From Thermaurantimonas sp046295455 (GTDB lineage Bacteria > Bacteroidota > Bacteroidia > Flavobacteriales > Schleiferiaceae), in assembly GCA_046295455.1 (NCBI GenBank), contig JBKBNI010000001.1, positions 186,001-250,000 of the forward strand: DNA of 64,000 nucleotides, read 5' to 3'. Both the position numbers and the translations under genes were made by a program. Below the pieces are notes generated by a model that was given only the letters and a program-made list of their open reading frames with translations, was not told the origin of the DNA and searched no databases. Shown piece by piece: positions 17,226 through 27,129 of this stretch; position 1 is the stretch's first letter, and each line of letters opens with the position of its first letter.

Positions 17226-20200
17226 TTAGAAATTAGCTCTGACACCAAAGATGTACCCTCTTGTGTTCGGCATGTTAAAGTAGTCAGCACCTTGGCTGTT
17301 GGTGGCACCTGATAGGTTGGTCTCCGGATCGATACCAGTGTAGTTGGTGAAAAGTAGGAGGTTTCTACCGGTAAAGTTGAAGCTTATACCTTTTAGCACT
17401 TTTGAACCTTCAAGCATCTTATTGGGTAGCGTGTAGGAGATAGTCAACTGACGGAGGCGTACCCAGCTTCCATCTTCGATGAAAGGACGGCTTGCGCCGG
17501 TGAAGCCTGAAAGAGGCCCGGATGCATAGGACAGATGATTGTTAGGGATCGGAGTTGTGTTGGGTTTGCCGGATACATCCTCTCCATTGATAATAGTACC
17601 GGGAGCATAAACACCGCTATTGCCTTTCACAACATCGTTGAAAACAAATGTTCCGTTTCGGTCGCCTCCTACATCCGCATGAGTACCAAAGTAGTAGAGG
17701 GCTCCACGAGTACCATTCCAGATGTCACCACCTTGACGGATGTCCCAGACCATGCTCAGCGCCCAGTTTTTATAAGATACGCCACCATTGATACCAAGCA
17801 GCCAATCTGGGTTAGGATCTCCGACTTTTACTTCAGTTGGAGAATAAATCGGATATCCGTTTGCATCGATCAGCGCATTTCCGTTTTCGTCTCTCAGCCA
17901 GTCATCACCAAACAAGGTACCATAGGCCTCTCCGACCTGCAATCGCTGATTAGCTCCAAAAAATCCCCAGGGCAAGTTGATAACGTCTACACCAGGAGCC
18001 AATTCGAGTACTTTGTTTCTGTACCAGGTATATACAGCTCCGAGGTCGATAGCCCAGTCGTTATTTTCAAACAAGCGGTAGTTGGCCGAAATTTCCCAGC
18101 CATGATTGCGCATGCGACCAATATTTTGGAACATTTGGGTATGACCGGTAGATCCGGCGATAGGTACGGCGACGATGAGGTCTGTTGAAAGTTTATTGTA
18201 CCAGGTTACATCTACGTTCAGCTTGTTGTCAAAAAAGCCTAAATCCACACCGAATTCAGTGGTCGTGGTGAATTCCGGTCCGAGATCAGGATTTCCCAGG
18301 GTATTTCCAAAAGTAAATCCTGTAGCACCACGGAATGGAAACTGAATACCATCGATCCAACCAGACAGTGAGGAAGCACGGCTATAGTATGTCCTGTTAG
18401 ATCCAAAAGACGGCTCCAAACCCACACGCGCCCATGAAGCTCTGAACCGCCCGCGAGACAAAAGCCCTTCATTCAACCCGAATGTCTCACTGAAGAGCCA
18501 TGAGTAGCTTGCTGACGGGTAAAAAATTACTCTGCTAACGTCACCAAAGGTAGAAGCCTGGTCGCCACGCGCAGTCAGAGTGACAAAGTGCTGATCATCC
18601 CAGGACAACTGAACCTCTCCAAACAAACCTGCAATTCTTCGACGGTCTATACCTTGGGATGCGATTACAGTAGATGTGTTGCTCAGGTTGTAGAAATTTT
18701 CAATAGCAAAGTTGTCTCCTTGTACATACACATTATCCAAAATGCGCTGATTGATATTCCAGCCAACTAGATATTGGGTTTTAAGTCTGTCATATCCTTT
18801 TCTGGCAGTTACTATAAGATCGCTGTTGAGCTCGTGATATTTATAGTTATCCTCAATAAGCCGGCCATTGACTGCTGTCCTTGATTGGAGAGCGAGAATC
18901 TGTGTGCGACGATCCTGATAGAAATCCGTACCCATCCTCCACATGACACTCAACCATTCTACAGGCACATAATCAATCTGGAAATTACCTTGAAGGCGGT
19001 TTACATTGTCAAAGAATGGGTTTCGATTGATGGTCCAGTAAGGGTTATCATATCCGACAAAGTATCTTCTTTGAGTACCGTCCGGATTTAAAAATGCCTT
19101 CTCATCAGAAGGATCTTTCACTCCGTTGGAATTATCAAACGAGGGAGGAGTTCTTAGAAGTCCAAGCATGAGGCCGGAAGTATTGGAACCCTGTTGGATT
19201 CTTCGGCCGCCGGAGTTCACATAATTGGCTGAAGCTGAAACTTTTAATGAATTAGAAACTCTTGCGCCACCTGACAAACGAACTGAAGTTCGCTGAAATG
19301 TATTCAATGGAATAACTCCATTTTCAGTCAGGTTTGCAACGGATAGAGCATAGCTGGTGCGCTCATTACCACCGGAGAGGCTTACGCTATTGTTTATCCG
19401 GGTACCTCTTTGGAAGAAATCGTACGGATCATAAGATTTGGCAGTACCCTTAGAGCCAGGTACCATCAGGCTGTCTACATCGGTAAGCCTTCCATCTGGC
19501 AAGAATCCTAAATCGCTGATTTTCGGCCCCCACGAAAACTGTGAAGATGTCTGACCAAACAGTCGGAGCTGTCCGCCAATTCCCTGGGCGTACTCACTCT
19601 GAAGCTTAGGTAATTTATTAACTTCCAGAATTTCTACAGATCCGCTGTATTCAATTTGAAAAGGACGATTAAATGCGCCTTTTTTGGTCGTAATGAGAAT
19701 CACCCCGTTGGCACCCCGTGTACCGTAAAGAGCTGCAGCAGCTCCTCCTTTTAATACAGTAACGTTTTCAATGTCATCGGGATTAATATCAATGGCTCGA
19801 TTTGACAGAGCTACACCCGACCGAAGGTCTTGTGTGAGCAGCTGTGAGTTATTGATGGGCACACCATCTACTACGAAGAGCGGCTGGTTGTCATTCTGTG
19901 TAAATGTGGACTGGCCTCGAACCCGAATGTAGCTGGAGGCTCCGGCTGCACCGCTGGAGTTGATAACCTGAATTCCGGCAGCTTTGGCTGACAGCCCTGA
20001 AACCATATTGGCTTCGCCGGAAGCTGCAACGGCCTGACCTCCTACTTCCTCCACCGAGTATCCGACAGCCCTGCGCTCACGCTCGATACCGAGCGCCGAA
20101 ACGACTACTTCCTTAAGCTGCTGGGCCTGAGGTTGGAGATCTATGACCATATTGGGCTGGGCAGCTACCTCACGTGTCTGCATCCCCAAGGAGCTAATGA

Positions 20201-20417
20201 CTAAGATCGCGCCTTGCTTCACGCGAATTTCAAAACGCCCATCGAAATTCGTGGCTGTGGCATTTTTGGTACCCTTCTCTACGACAGTAGCGCCTGGAAG
20301 GGTCTCGCCGGTGTTTGCGGCCCTCACCACACCGGATACTCTTATCTCTTGGGCATAGACTGACACTACACCCAAAAGAAAGAGAAAGGTAACGAGTAAA
20401 CTTTTCCTTTTTCTCAT
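17226..20417 (-). CDS. SusC/RagA-type TonB-linked outer-membrane transporter
   Basis: 1063 residues. Signal peptide, CarboxypepD_reg-like domain (VSGVVRAANTGETLPGATV ... NFDGRFEI), then the SusC signature KEVVVSALGIERERRAVGYS, plug (QPLFVVDGVPINNS; ENVTVLKGGAAAALYGTRG; NGVILITTKKG), and a long 22-strand-type barrel ending in RGYIFGVRANF. It forms the channel of a SusCD pair that imports large nutrients with TonB energy. First gene of the operon; the ~210 bp upstream to the O-antigen ligase gene is AT-rich without a clear -7 box. Confidence 0.95.
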   Translation of the reverse strand: MRKRKSLLVTFLFLLGVVSVYAQEIRVSGVVRAANTGETLPGATVVEKGTKNATATNFDGRFEIRVKQGAILVISSLGMQTREVAAQPNMVIDLQPQAQQLKEVVVSALGIERERRAVGYSVEEVGGQAVAASGEANMVSGLSAKAAGIQVINSSGAAGASSYIRVRGQSTFTQNDNQPLFVVDGVPINNSQLLTQDLRSGVALSNRAIDINPDDIENVTVLKGGAAAALYGTRGANGVILITTKKGAFNRPFQIEYSGSVEILEVNKLPKLQSEYAQGIGGQLRLFGQTSSQFSWGPKISDLGFLPDGRLTDVDSLMVPGSKGTAKSYDPYDFFQRGTRINNSVSLSGGNERTSYALSVANLTENGVIPLNTFQRTSVRLSGGARVSNSLKVSASANYVNSGGRRIQQGSNTSGLMLGLLRTPPSFDNSNGVKDPSDEKAFLNPDGTQRRYFVGYDNPYWTINRNPFFDNVNRLQGNFQIDYVPVEWLSVMWRMGTDFYQDRRTQILALQSRTAVNGRLIEDNYKYHELNSDLIVTARKGYDRLKTQYLVGWNINQRILDNVYVQGDNFAIENFYNLSNTSTVIASQGIDRRRIAGLFGEVQLSWDDQHFVTLTARGDQASTFGDVSRVIFYPSASYSWLFSETFGLNEGLLSRGRFRASWARVGLEPSFGSNRTYYSRASSLSGWIDGIQFPFRGATGFTFGNTLGNPDLGPEFTTTTEFGVDLGFFDNKLNVDVTWYNKLSTDLIVAVPIAGSTGHTQMFQNIGRMRNHGWEISANYRLFENNDWAIDLGAVYTWYRNKVLELAPGVDVINLPWGFFGANQRLQVGEAYGTLFGDDWLRDENGNALIDANGYPIYSPTEVKVGDPNPDWLLGINGGVSYKNWALSMVWDIRQGGDIWNGTRGALYYFGTHADVGGDRNGTFVFNDVVKGNSGVYAPGTIINGEDVSGKPNTTPIPNNHLSYASGPLSGFTGASRPFIEDGSWVRLRQLTISYTLPNKMLEGSKVLKGISFNFTGRNLLLFTNYTGIDPETNLSGATNSQGADYFNMPNTRGYIFGVRANF

Positions 20418-20627
20418 TTGTGTAAATTTTGTGTTAAACGCAAGGGCGAAGATGAGAGAAAATTAGAAAAAATACAATGCTTGCATAAAATTTTTTTAAC
20501 TTGAATTTAATATAATCAACAAAACGATACCAAATCTTAACAAAAAATTATTATACAAATCTCTTGATACAGCAACAAGAATGACTTGTAAGATTTTTAA
20601 TATAAATTGTAACTAATAGAATATTAA

Positions 20628-22055
20628 CTATTTCTCTTTTTTTTCTTTGATGTAATATCTATCGGCGCAGACCAAAAGGGAAATGAATGAAAATACTGAC
20701 ACTGCCGACTTATCTATATCCAAAAAGTTGTTTAATAATCCATGTGAAAAATATGTAATAAGGCCTAAAAAGGCAGCTAACACAAGAATTTTAGTTTCTC
20801 GCTCCAAGCCAGAATTGCAAATTTTATGACCTAGAATGAAAATCTGAAGTACTATCAGTAGCACCAATATCAAACCTGGTAGTCCCATTTCGGCTAAAGG
20901 TCCAAGGTATTCGCTGTGTGCATTTCCAAGATCAGCATTGTTGGTGGAGATGATTGTTTTTTCGTGAGGTTTCTGAAAAGGGGCGTATTGAAACATATAC
21001 GTTCCCGGACCCCATCCGGTCACCGGGCGTTCCTTGTACATACGAAAAGCAGACTTCCATCTGTTTATTCGCTCTAGGTTGGATACATCTGTGCTGATAT
21101 TGGTTGTAGAGGTCACATGCTCCCCTAGATTATCGCTGGATACCTTTTGATTTTTGGACAATGTCATGTAGATCTCCGTCCAATTGAAAAGTACAATTCC
21201 CGCGATGACAAAAAAACCTGAAACTATTGTATACCATTTTACTCTCAGCACCAAAATAAGTAGAACGCCTGCAGCTACCACTACACTTATCCAGGCAGCA
21301 CGTGTAAATGATAGTATAAGAGCGACGGTAAGAATCATGAAAACTCCGACATATAAAAACCGTATCCACAATTTGTCCCTTATAAAAAATGCAAAGGCAA
21401 AACTGATCGGAACATACATCGCCAGGGCGGCTCCATAATTGGTATGTTCCCTGAAAAATGGGGTCATCACCCATGTACTTGCCTGTTTGGTAAGTCCAAA
21501 TTCAATATGCCTGACCATAGTATAGATAGCCACAATCGTAAGCGGGGCCATATAAAACCAATAGAAAGTCTTAATATTCGACTTCTTCTTAAGCAAGAGA
21601 GAAAACAAAAAGTAAAACACTACCACAAACCACAACCGGGACAAAAAGTACTTAAAAGACACAAATGGCATCGAACTGGTCAGTGCCGTCAGAAACATCC
21701 AGCTCAAATACACGATCAGGGTGATCGACATCGGATGTGTGGAAAATCTGGGTTGAAATCTCCCATCAACAATCAATTTGAGAAAAAACAAAATAAGAAG
21801 TCCTGCCATAAAAGGCTCTCCAGGTATGCCTACAGCAGATTTTAAATCTTCGAAATAAATCTCAATGGAAAAAGGTGTGCTTAGCAATAAAAACCATAAG
21901 ACCTTATCCATCGCCAAAAACGTCAGTGCAGCCAATGCCAGACCAAAAGGAATAACCATAAGCAGGTAGTTTTCAGTGGCTGTAAAGACAGCAACACATA
22001 TGAGATACAGCAAACCTGCTCCATATATAATGGTATTTTTTGAAAGAGACCTCAA
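20628..22055 (-). CDS. O-antigen ligase / Wzy-family polysaccharide polymerase
   Basis: 475 residues, about 11-12 membrane helices. The conserved large periplasmic loop ends with RPVTGWGPGTYMFQYAP and NAHSEYLGPLAEMGLPGL, the Wzy_C signature. Proteins of this family polymerise or ligate lipid-linked glycans in the periplasm. The start is TTG: its TTG overlaps the TGA of the Wzz gene (TTGA), no ATG lies between that point and the upstream in-frame stop, and translational coupling is likely. Last gene of the flippase-Wzz-ligase operon. Confidence 0.88.
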   Translation of the reverse strand: MRSLSKNTIIYGAGLLYLICVAVFTATENYLLMVIPFGLALAALTFLAMDKVLWFLLLSTPFSIEIYFEDLKSAVGIPGEPFMAGLLILFFLKLIVDGRFQPRFSTHPMSITLIVYLSWMFLTALTSSMPFVSFKYFLSRLWFVVVFYFLFSLLLKKKSNIKTFYWFYMAPLTIVAIYTMVRHIEFGLTKQASTWVMTPFFREHTNYGAALAMYVPISFAFAFFIRDKLWIRFLYVGVFMILTVALILSFTRAAWISVVVAAGVLLILVLRVKWYTIVSGFFVIAGIVLFNWTEIYMTLSKNQKVSSDNLGEHVTSTTNISTDVSNLERINRWKSAFRMYKERPVTGWGPGTYMFQYAPFQKPHEKTIISTNNADLGNAHSEYLGPLAEMGLPGLILVLLIVLQIFILGHKICNSGLERETKILVLAAFLGLITYFSHGLLNNFLDIDKSAVSVFSFISLLVCADRYYIKEKKEK

Positions 22056-23083
22056 TCCTGCTGATTTGAACGCCTTATATTTTCAGCCACTGCAATCACA
22101 ATCATCGTAAACACAAATGAACTCAGAAAACTGAGGAGCACAATCAGACTTCGTACCGGATAGGTCTTTCGTTCGGCCGGATAAGCCATATTTACCTTAA
22201 AGGTTGCCGGAAGAAACTCATTGACATCCACTTTGGCTTGATCAAATTTTGTCTTTAACTTAACGAGTTCTTCTTTAAGCAGCGAAAGCTCATCTCTAAG
22301 CGAAACATACAAGCCCCCATATTTTGCAAGGGTATCAAGCATATTGTTAATTTCCTTGGCCTTTCTGCTACCCGGACCCTCTTTTACTATAGCACTGCCA
22401 AGTTGCTCAGTCAGTGCGGCAACCTGACGCTCATAGTCATGCACCCCTTTAAACCTGAGCTCCGTCAGTTGATTTTCCTTATCTTCAATTTCCTTTTTTA
22501 GAGTTAAATATTCATTTTCAACAATGGATAATGCTTTAACTGCGCGTTCCTTCTGAATTTTATTCTTCACTTCGTCCAACAATTCGGCAATTCGATTAGC
22601 AATCATTGCAGCCGTGTCGGGCGATTCATCGAGAACTTTAATCTCTACAGACATAAACTCCGTTCGCCTGAAGGAGATATTTTTATTGTACTTCTTTTGA
22701 AGTTTTGTGTACTTGTACCGTGTTTTAGGTGAAATGCGGTAGTGATTCATTAAGTCGAATTCGTCAATAATTCTGTTTTTTATCTCATCCGAATTCAATA
22801 TTTGAAGCAGCTGCTCAGCCTGCTGCTCTTCACCAAACTGAAGCACATCCTGATTTACACCAAATTGCTGCGGCAGCAGCGCCTTTGAGACAGAATACGT
22901 CGTGGATGGAAACAAGATCACCGTGCTTTTAAACCGAGGATACACAAATGGCGGTGAAGAAAAAATAAATGAGAAAACAGCGGACGCAAATGATATGATT
23001 AGCAAAGGTTTGCGCCACTTCCATGCAAACAATACGATACCCGTAGAGTCAAAGATATTTTTTGGTCGCTTCCGGCTTTTCAT
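22052..23083 (-). CDS. Wzz/GNVR-type polysaccharide chain-length regulator
   Basis: 343 residues. N-terminal helix (about 30-47), periplasmic part with coiled coils (KEIEDKENQLTELRFKGV; LRDELSLLKEELVKLKTKF), a proline-rich stretch before the second helix (MAYPAERKTYPVRSLIVLL) and a short cytoplasmic tail. No kinase domain. It should set the chain length of the polymer made with the adjacent ligase/polymerase and flippase. Confidence 0.85.
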   Translation of the reverse strand: MKSRKRPKNIFDSTGIVLFAWKWRKPLLIISFASAVFSFIFSSPPFVYPRFKSTVILFPSTTYSVSKALLPQQFGVNQDVLQFGEEQQAEQLLQILNSDEIKNRIIDEFDLMNHYRISPKTRYKYTKLQKKYNKNISFRRTEFMSVEIKVLDESPDTAAMIANRIAELLDEVKNKIQKERAVKALSIVENEYLTLKKEIEDKENQLTELRFKGVHDYERQVAALTEQLGSAIVKEGPGSRKAKEINNMLDTLAKYGGLYVSLRDELSLLKEELVKLKTKFDQAKVDVNEFLPATFKVNMAYPAERKTYPVRSLIVLLSFLSSFVFTMIVIAVAENIRRSNQQD

Positions 23084-23139
23084 TAAACGTTGAATTTTTT
23101 TGCCAAACCTACGAATGTGCCATTTTATTACCTAATGCA

Positions 23140-24573
23140 TTATTCTCCTCTTCTCAGTTTAGCAATGAACAAACCAAGCAACGGTCCACTTATATAATCT
23201 CTTCTTCTAAATACCCATACGCCAGCAGCTCCAATAAAGAGGGCTGCACAATAGATCAATAAAGCAATGCTTAAAAAACTTCCTGCCAACGCAGTTACAC
23301 CAAAGAGGAGAATCAGCAGAGAATCCCATTCAAATAAAGGCTTCAAATCATGCTTTCGAATAATCCACAGAAGTTGTGAGATAAAAATCCAAAATTGGGT
23401 AATAATCATGACAAACGGAGCACCGGCCAGTCCTATATAGTTCAATAAAAGAATATTGCCTGAAAATTGAATGCATACCCCGACTATAGAAATCAAAATA
23501 AGGAATCGAATCGACTTAAATGCCGTAATGTATGAGCCTAATATAAAATTCAAGACCACAAAGGGATACGCAATAAGATGAAGTCTGAACACATCATTGA
23601 TTTCATAAGCACTATGGCGGTAGAGTAATTTACAAATCATCGTTGAATTAATCATCAAAACAATACTTAGTATCAGTGCAGCGATCATCATAAAATTTGA
23701 GGTGTATACAAGCAATGGAGATAAGGCCTCCTTTTCCTTCTTCAAACTTGAGAATAACGGAAGTAGAATCACGGATGACAAATAACCGAACTGGGATAAA
23801 AAATCGATTAACCGATAACTTGCTGCATAGATGCCAGCATCTTTGTTCTCTAAAATTAGCTGAATCAGCGTGCTGTCGATTCTCGTGTAAAAACCCATCA
23901 AAAGGATTAAAACGGTGTACGGCATAGCATCTCTAAGCCATAAAAACCGGATTTTATAGACCTTGATTTTAAAAAGTGCTTCTTCACCAAGTACATGAAA
24001 AAGCGTAGAAATACTAATTAAAAGAGATACAATTTGAACAAATAAGAAAAGCTCTATTGTAAGATCTATTCCATGGATGAAATATATGAGAATACCCAAA
24101 ACAAGTGTTGAAATAAACTTATCAAAAATTGAAAAAACAGAGTCGTATTTGAACAGTCTCTGCGAGGAAAGATAAGTTCGAACAAAAAGAACAAGACTAT
24201 TGAGCGAATGAAACAGCGCCGTTAAGAGCACAAAGTATCTGACCGCAGATGATTTAAAAACGAAAATGGACACCAGACTAGTAACTACTATATATCCAAC
24301 AGAAATCAATATTTTAAAAGGTAAAATCTGAGTAACAGAAAGATTTTTTTCAAGAGATTTATCTGCCAGATTAATATTGTTGTAATGATTCAAGCCAAGG
24401 TCACTGAGTATAGAGAATATAAAAGAAAAATTAAACGCTGTAAAGTACATTCCATACACGTCATGTCCGACGGTATTCTGAATGGGGATATCAATCATAA
24501 AAACCCATACTGGCTTAATAAGGACATTAAGAATGAGCAGAAAAGCAAAATTTTTAAAAAAATATAAAATCAT
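23140..24573 (-). CDS. Polysaccharide flippase, Wzx/MATE-like
   Basis: 477 residues with 12-14 hydrophobic helices and the MOP-superfamily layout (KPVWVFMIDIPIQNTVGHDVYGMYFTAFNFSFI at the N-terminus, split here only for description; YRLIDFLSQFGYL mid-protein). It would move lipid-linked oligosaccharides across the inner membrane. First gene of the three-gene operon, divergent from fur. It is a different protein from the flippase at 46123, which shows only general similarity. Confidence 0.85.
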   Translation of the reverse strand: MILYFFKNFAFLLILNVLIKPVWVFMIDIPIQNTVGHDVYGMYFTAFNFSFIFSILSDLGLNHYNNINLADKSLEKNLSVTQILPFKILISVGYIVVTSLVSIFVFKSSAVRYFVLLTALFHSLNSLVLFVRTYLSSQRLFKYDSVFSIFDKFISTLVLGILIYFIHGIDLTIELFLFVQIVSLLISISTLFHVLGEEALFKIKVYKIRFLWLRDAMPYTVLILLMGFYTRIDSTLIQLILENKDAGIYAASYRLIDFLSQFGYLSSVILLPLFSSLKKEKEALSPLLVYTSNFMMIAALILSIVLMINSTMICKLLYRHSAYEINDVFRLHLIAYPFVVLNFILGSYITAFKSIRFLILISIVGVCIQFSGNILLLNYIGLAGAPFVMIITQFWIFISQLLWIIRKHDLKPLFEWDSLLILLFGVTALAGSFLSIALLIYCAALFIGAAGVWVFRRRDYISGPLLGLFIAKLRRGE

Positions 24574-24608
24574 CAGCTGGAGCTGAATTGGATCTTTTGG
24601 ACAGTGGC

Positions 24609-24638
24609 CAAAAGTACTGCCTCGCCATCTATTTTAAA
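24609..24638 (-). promoter_or_regulatory. Promoter of the flippase-Wzz-ligase operon
   Basis: Minus strand TTT (24636-24638), 19-nt spacer, TACTTTTG (24609-24616), exact -7 consensus, 36 bp before the flippase start. Confidence 0.5.
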
Positions 24639-24691
24639 CCGGGAGCTGCCCATTCTCTCATCTTTGATGTCTTCATCTTGCGGTATTGGCA

Positions 24692-24699
24692 TACCTTTG
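24692..24699 (+). promoter_or_regulatory. -7 promoter element of fur
   Basis: TACCTTTG, exact TAnnTTTG, only 5 bp before the ATG at 24705. If used, the transcript would start at or within a few bases of the start codon, giving a nearly leaderless mRNA. No good -33 element at the usual distance. Confidence 0.4.
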
Positions 24700-24704
24700 C
24701 AGAT

Positions 24705-25166
24705 ATGCAGGCTAAAGACGTAAAAAGAGAGCAATTTGAAACGGTAAAAAAAGTTTTTACCGAATACCTCGAGCAAAAAGGGCAACGAAAAACCCCGGAG
24801 CGTTATGCCATTCTTGAAGAAATTTATGTAAATACTGAGCACTTTGACATTGAGACTCTCTATGTGCGGATGAAAAACAAAAACTACAGAGTCAGTCGCG
24901 CTACACTCTACAATACCATTGAGCTGCTGCTGGAGTGCAACCTGGTGCGAAAACATCAGTTTGGTCAGAATCAGAGTTTCTATGAAAAGTCTTTTTTCAA
25001 TAAACAGCACGACCATATCATTTGTCTGGATTCCGGTGAAATTATCGAATTTTGTGATCCCCGTATTCAGCTGATCCGAAATACCGTTGAAGAAATTTTC
25101 GGAGTCAAGGTGCTGAGCCACACGCTTTATTTTTACGCCAATAAAAACCCGGCTGAAAATACATAA
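24705..25166 (+). CDS. Fur-family transcriptional regulator
   Basis: 153 residues from the ATG at 24705. The open frame extends 39 codons further upstream, but that extension has no similarity to the family and overlaps the promoter. Winged helix: QRKTPERYAILEEIY and YRVSRATLYNTIELLLECNLV. Dimerisation/metal part: HDHIICLDSGEIIEF. The CxxC pairs of zinc-structured Fur proteins are not seen. The regulated metal or stress (iron, peroxide, zinc) cannot be decided. The purA gene follows after 33 bp, an arrangement I believe is frequent in Bacteroidota. Confidence 0.88.
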   Translation: MQAKDVKREQFETVKKVFTEYLEQKGQRKTPERYAILEEIYVNTEHFDIETLYVRMKNKNYRVSRATLYNTIELLLECNLVRKHQFGQNQSFYEKSFFNKQHDHIICLDSGEIIEFCDPRIQLIRNTVEEIFGVKVLSHTLYFYANKNPAENT

Positions 25167-25199
25167 TACGACCTTTAACACGTTTCTAACCTGTCACTA

Positions 25200-26468
25200 A
25201 TGGCAATCGATGTTTTATTAGGCCTTCAATGGGGCGATGAAGGCAAGGGCAAAATTGTAGATGTCCTGACGAAGGGCTATGATATAATAGCGCGCTTTCA
25301 GGGGGGGCCAAATGCCGGACACACCCTCGAGTTTGAAGGCATAAAGCACGTGCTTCATACCATCCCATCGGGAGTCTTCCACACCAATGCCATCAATTTG
25401 GTTGGAAATGGAGTGGTGGTGGATCCTGTCATTTTTTTAAAGGAATTGGAAACCCTTGAAAAAATTGACCCTACGGCTCGCAAACGAATACTTATATCCC
25501 GACGTGCACATCTCATACTCCCTACGCACAGGCTTCTCGATGCTGCTTCAGAAGCCTCCAAAGGAAAAAACAAAATCGGCTCCACACTCAAAGGGATAGG
25601 CCCTACCTATATGGATAAGACTGGGCGAAACGGCCTGCGCGTAGGAGACATCGAGCTCCCCTATTTTGAAGAGCGGTACAGGCAACTGGTCGCCAAGCAT
25701 ATGCAGCTCCTGAGTAATTATGGATACGAAGACCACAACCTCCCGCACTTAGAATCCGAATGGATGAGTGCTGTTGAAAAATTCAGAAAACTACAACTCA
25801 TTGATAGCGAACACTATCTTCATCGTGAACTAAAGCTTGGTAAATCCATTCTGGCTGAAGGCGCACAGGGATCCATGCTGGATATTGATTTTGGTACCTA
25901 TCCGTTTGTAACTTCATCCAATACCACAGCTTCAGGAGCCTGCAACGGATTGGGAATCCCTCCGAACAAGATTCGGAAAATTATAGGCATCTTCAAAGCT
26001 TATGCTACCCGTGTGGGCAGCGGCCCCTTTCCAACTGAACTACACGACCAGACCGGCGAGCAGATGCGGCAGCAGGGCAGAGAGTTTGGTTCTACGACCG
26101 GAAGACCCAGGCGCTGTGGTTGGCTTGATTTACCGGCGTTGAAGTATGCCATCGAAATCAATGGAGTCACGGAGTTAATGATGATGAAAGCCGATGTTTT
26201 GAGCATATTTGATACCATCAAGGTAGCTACCCACTACTTGTACAAAGGAGAAAGAATCGACTATCTCCCGTATCAGCCTGATGAACAGTTTTTATCACCG
26301 GTATATACCGAGTTGCCGGGCTGGAAAACAGATCTGACCAAACTGACCAACTACAACGAAGCACCACAGGAGCTAAAGGACTATGTAGAGTTTATTCAGC
26401 AGTATACCGGTGTTCGGATCACCCTTGTATCTGTAGGGCCTGACCGGGCGCAGACACTTATGCTGTAG
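25200..26468 (+). CDS. purA: Adenylosuccinate synthetase
   Basis: 422 residues, full length. GTP-binding QWGDEGKGKIVD at 10-21, FQGGPNAGHTL with the catalytic His, GIGPTYMDKTGRNGLR, GAQGSMLDIDFGTYPFVTSS, and the C-terminal GRPRRCGWLD. It converts IMP, GTP and aspartate to adenylosuccinate, the first committed step to AMP. Probably cotranscribed with the Fur-family gene. Confidence 0.98.
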   Translation: MAIDVLLGLQWGDEGKGKIVDVLTKGYDIIARFQGGPNAGHTLEFEGIKHVLHTIPSGVFHTNAINLVGNGVVVDPVIFLKELETLEKIDPTARKRILISRRAHLILPTHRLLDAASEASKGKNKIGSTLKGIGPTYMDKTGRNGLRVGDIELPYFEERYRQLVAKHMQLLSNYGYEDHNLPHLESEWMSAVEKFRKLQLIDSEHYLHRELKLGKSILAEGAQGSMLDIDFGTYPFVTSSNTTASGACNGLGIPPNKIRKIIGIFKAYATRVGSGPFPTELHDQTGEQMRQQGREFGSTTGRPRRCGWLDLPALKYAIEINGVTELMMMKADVLSIFDTIKVATHYLYKGERIDYLPYQPDEQFLSPVYTELPGWKTDLTKLTNYNEAPQELKDYVEFIQQYTGVRITLVSVGPDRAQTLML

Positions 26469-27053
26469 TTATTTTCCGGACGTGAGCTTCATATAATCAA
26501 AAATCATCTGAGACAACTGCTTCCGGGCTTTAATGTTGGTATACATATTTTTGTTAATGACCTGTCCGTTGATAATCAGCGAAATACTATCCTGACCAGA
26601 TTCTATGTACGAATTCAGCTTCGCAAATTCCTGTTTCAGACCTGCCGCATTGGCCGGAAATAGAGTAATCGTATCTTCAGCTATGACAATACAGGCTGAT
26701 TGCATACTGTCTTTAAATTCCTTCAAATCAGGATACAAGTATGCCATTTGTAGTTTGGGATTCACGATGAGCAGGATATCCAGATCCCCGGGGTCTAAAA
26801 GAGATCTGAATTTTCTGTGCTGATACAAATTAAATCCCGATAAAGTATCCTCCGTTTTGTTATAATAGTAGGAGCGGATATTTGTAAAATACAAAAGGGA
26901 TGATTGTGTGAAATGGACTTCGTCCAGAGGAGAATGCAAATGTTTTTTATTAAAAAACAAAGCATTTATACCTATCAAAAAAAGAAGTCCCGCAGCCGCT
27001 ACCTTTGCAATGGCATTGAAGTTGGTCTTATCGGTTGGTTTGTATTCCGACAT
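26469..27053 (-). CDS. Membrane-anchored protein of unknown function
   Basis: 194 residues. One N-terminal helix (FNAIAKVAAAGLLFLIGINALFF, positions about 12-33) is followed by an extracytoplasmic domain of mixed alpha/beta character with no motif that I recognise. The stop codon abuts the purA stop with no gap in convergent orientation. It could be a small envelope protein; nothing in the sequence indicates a substrate. Confidence 0.6.
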   Translation of the reverse strand: MSEYKPTDKTNFNAIAKVAAAGLLFLIGINALFFNKKHLHSPLDEVHFTQSSLLYFTNIRSYYYNKTEDTLSGFNLYQHRKFRSLLDPGDLDILLIVNPKLQMAYLYPDLKEFKDSMQSACIVIAEDTITLFPANAAGLKQEFAKLNSYIESGQDSISLIINGQVINKNMYTNIKARKQLSQMIFDYMKLTSGK

Positions 27054-27129
27054 AAAAACAATGAAAATGTCTATTTTAAAACATTTGCTGGATCACACAT
27101 TGTTCTAATCCTGAAAAAACATTTTTAAA

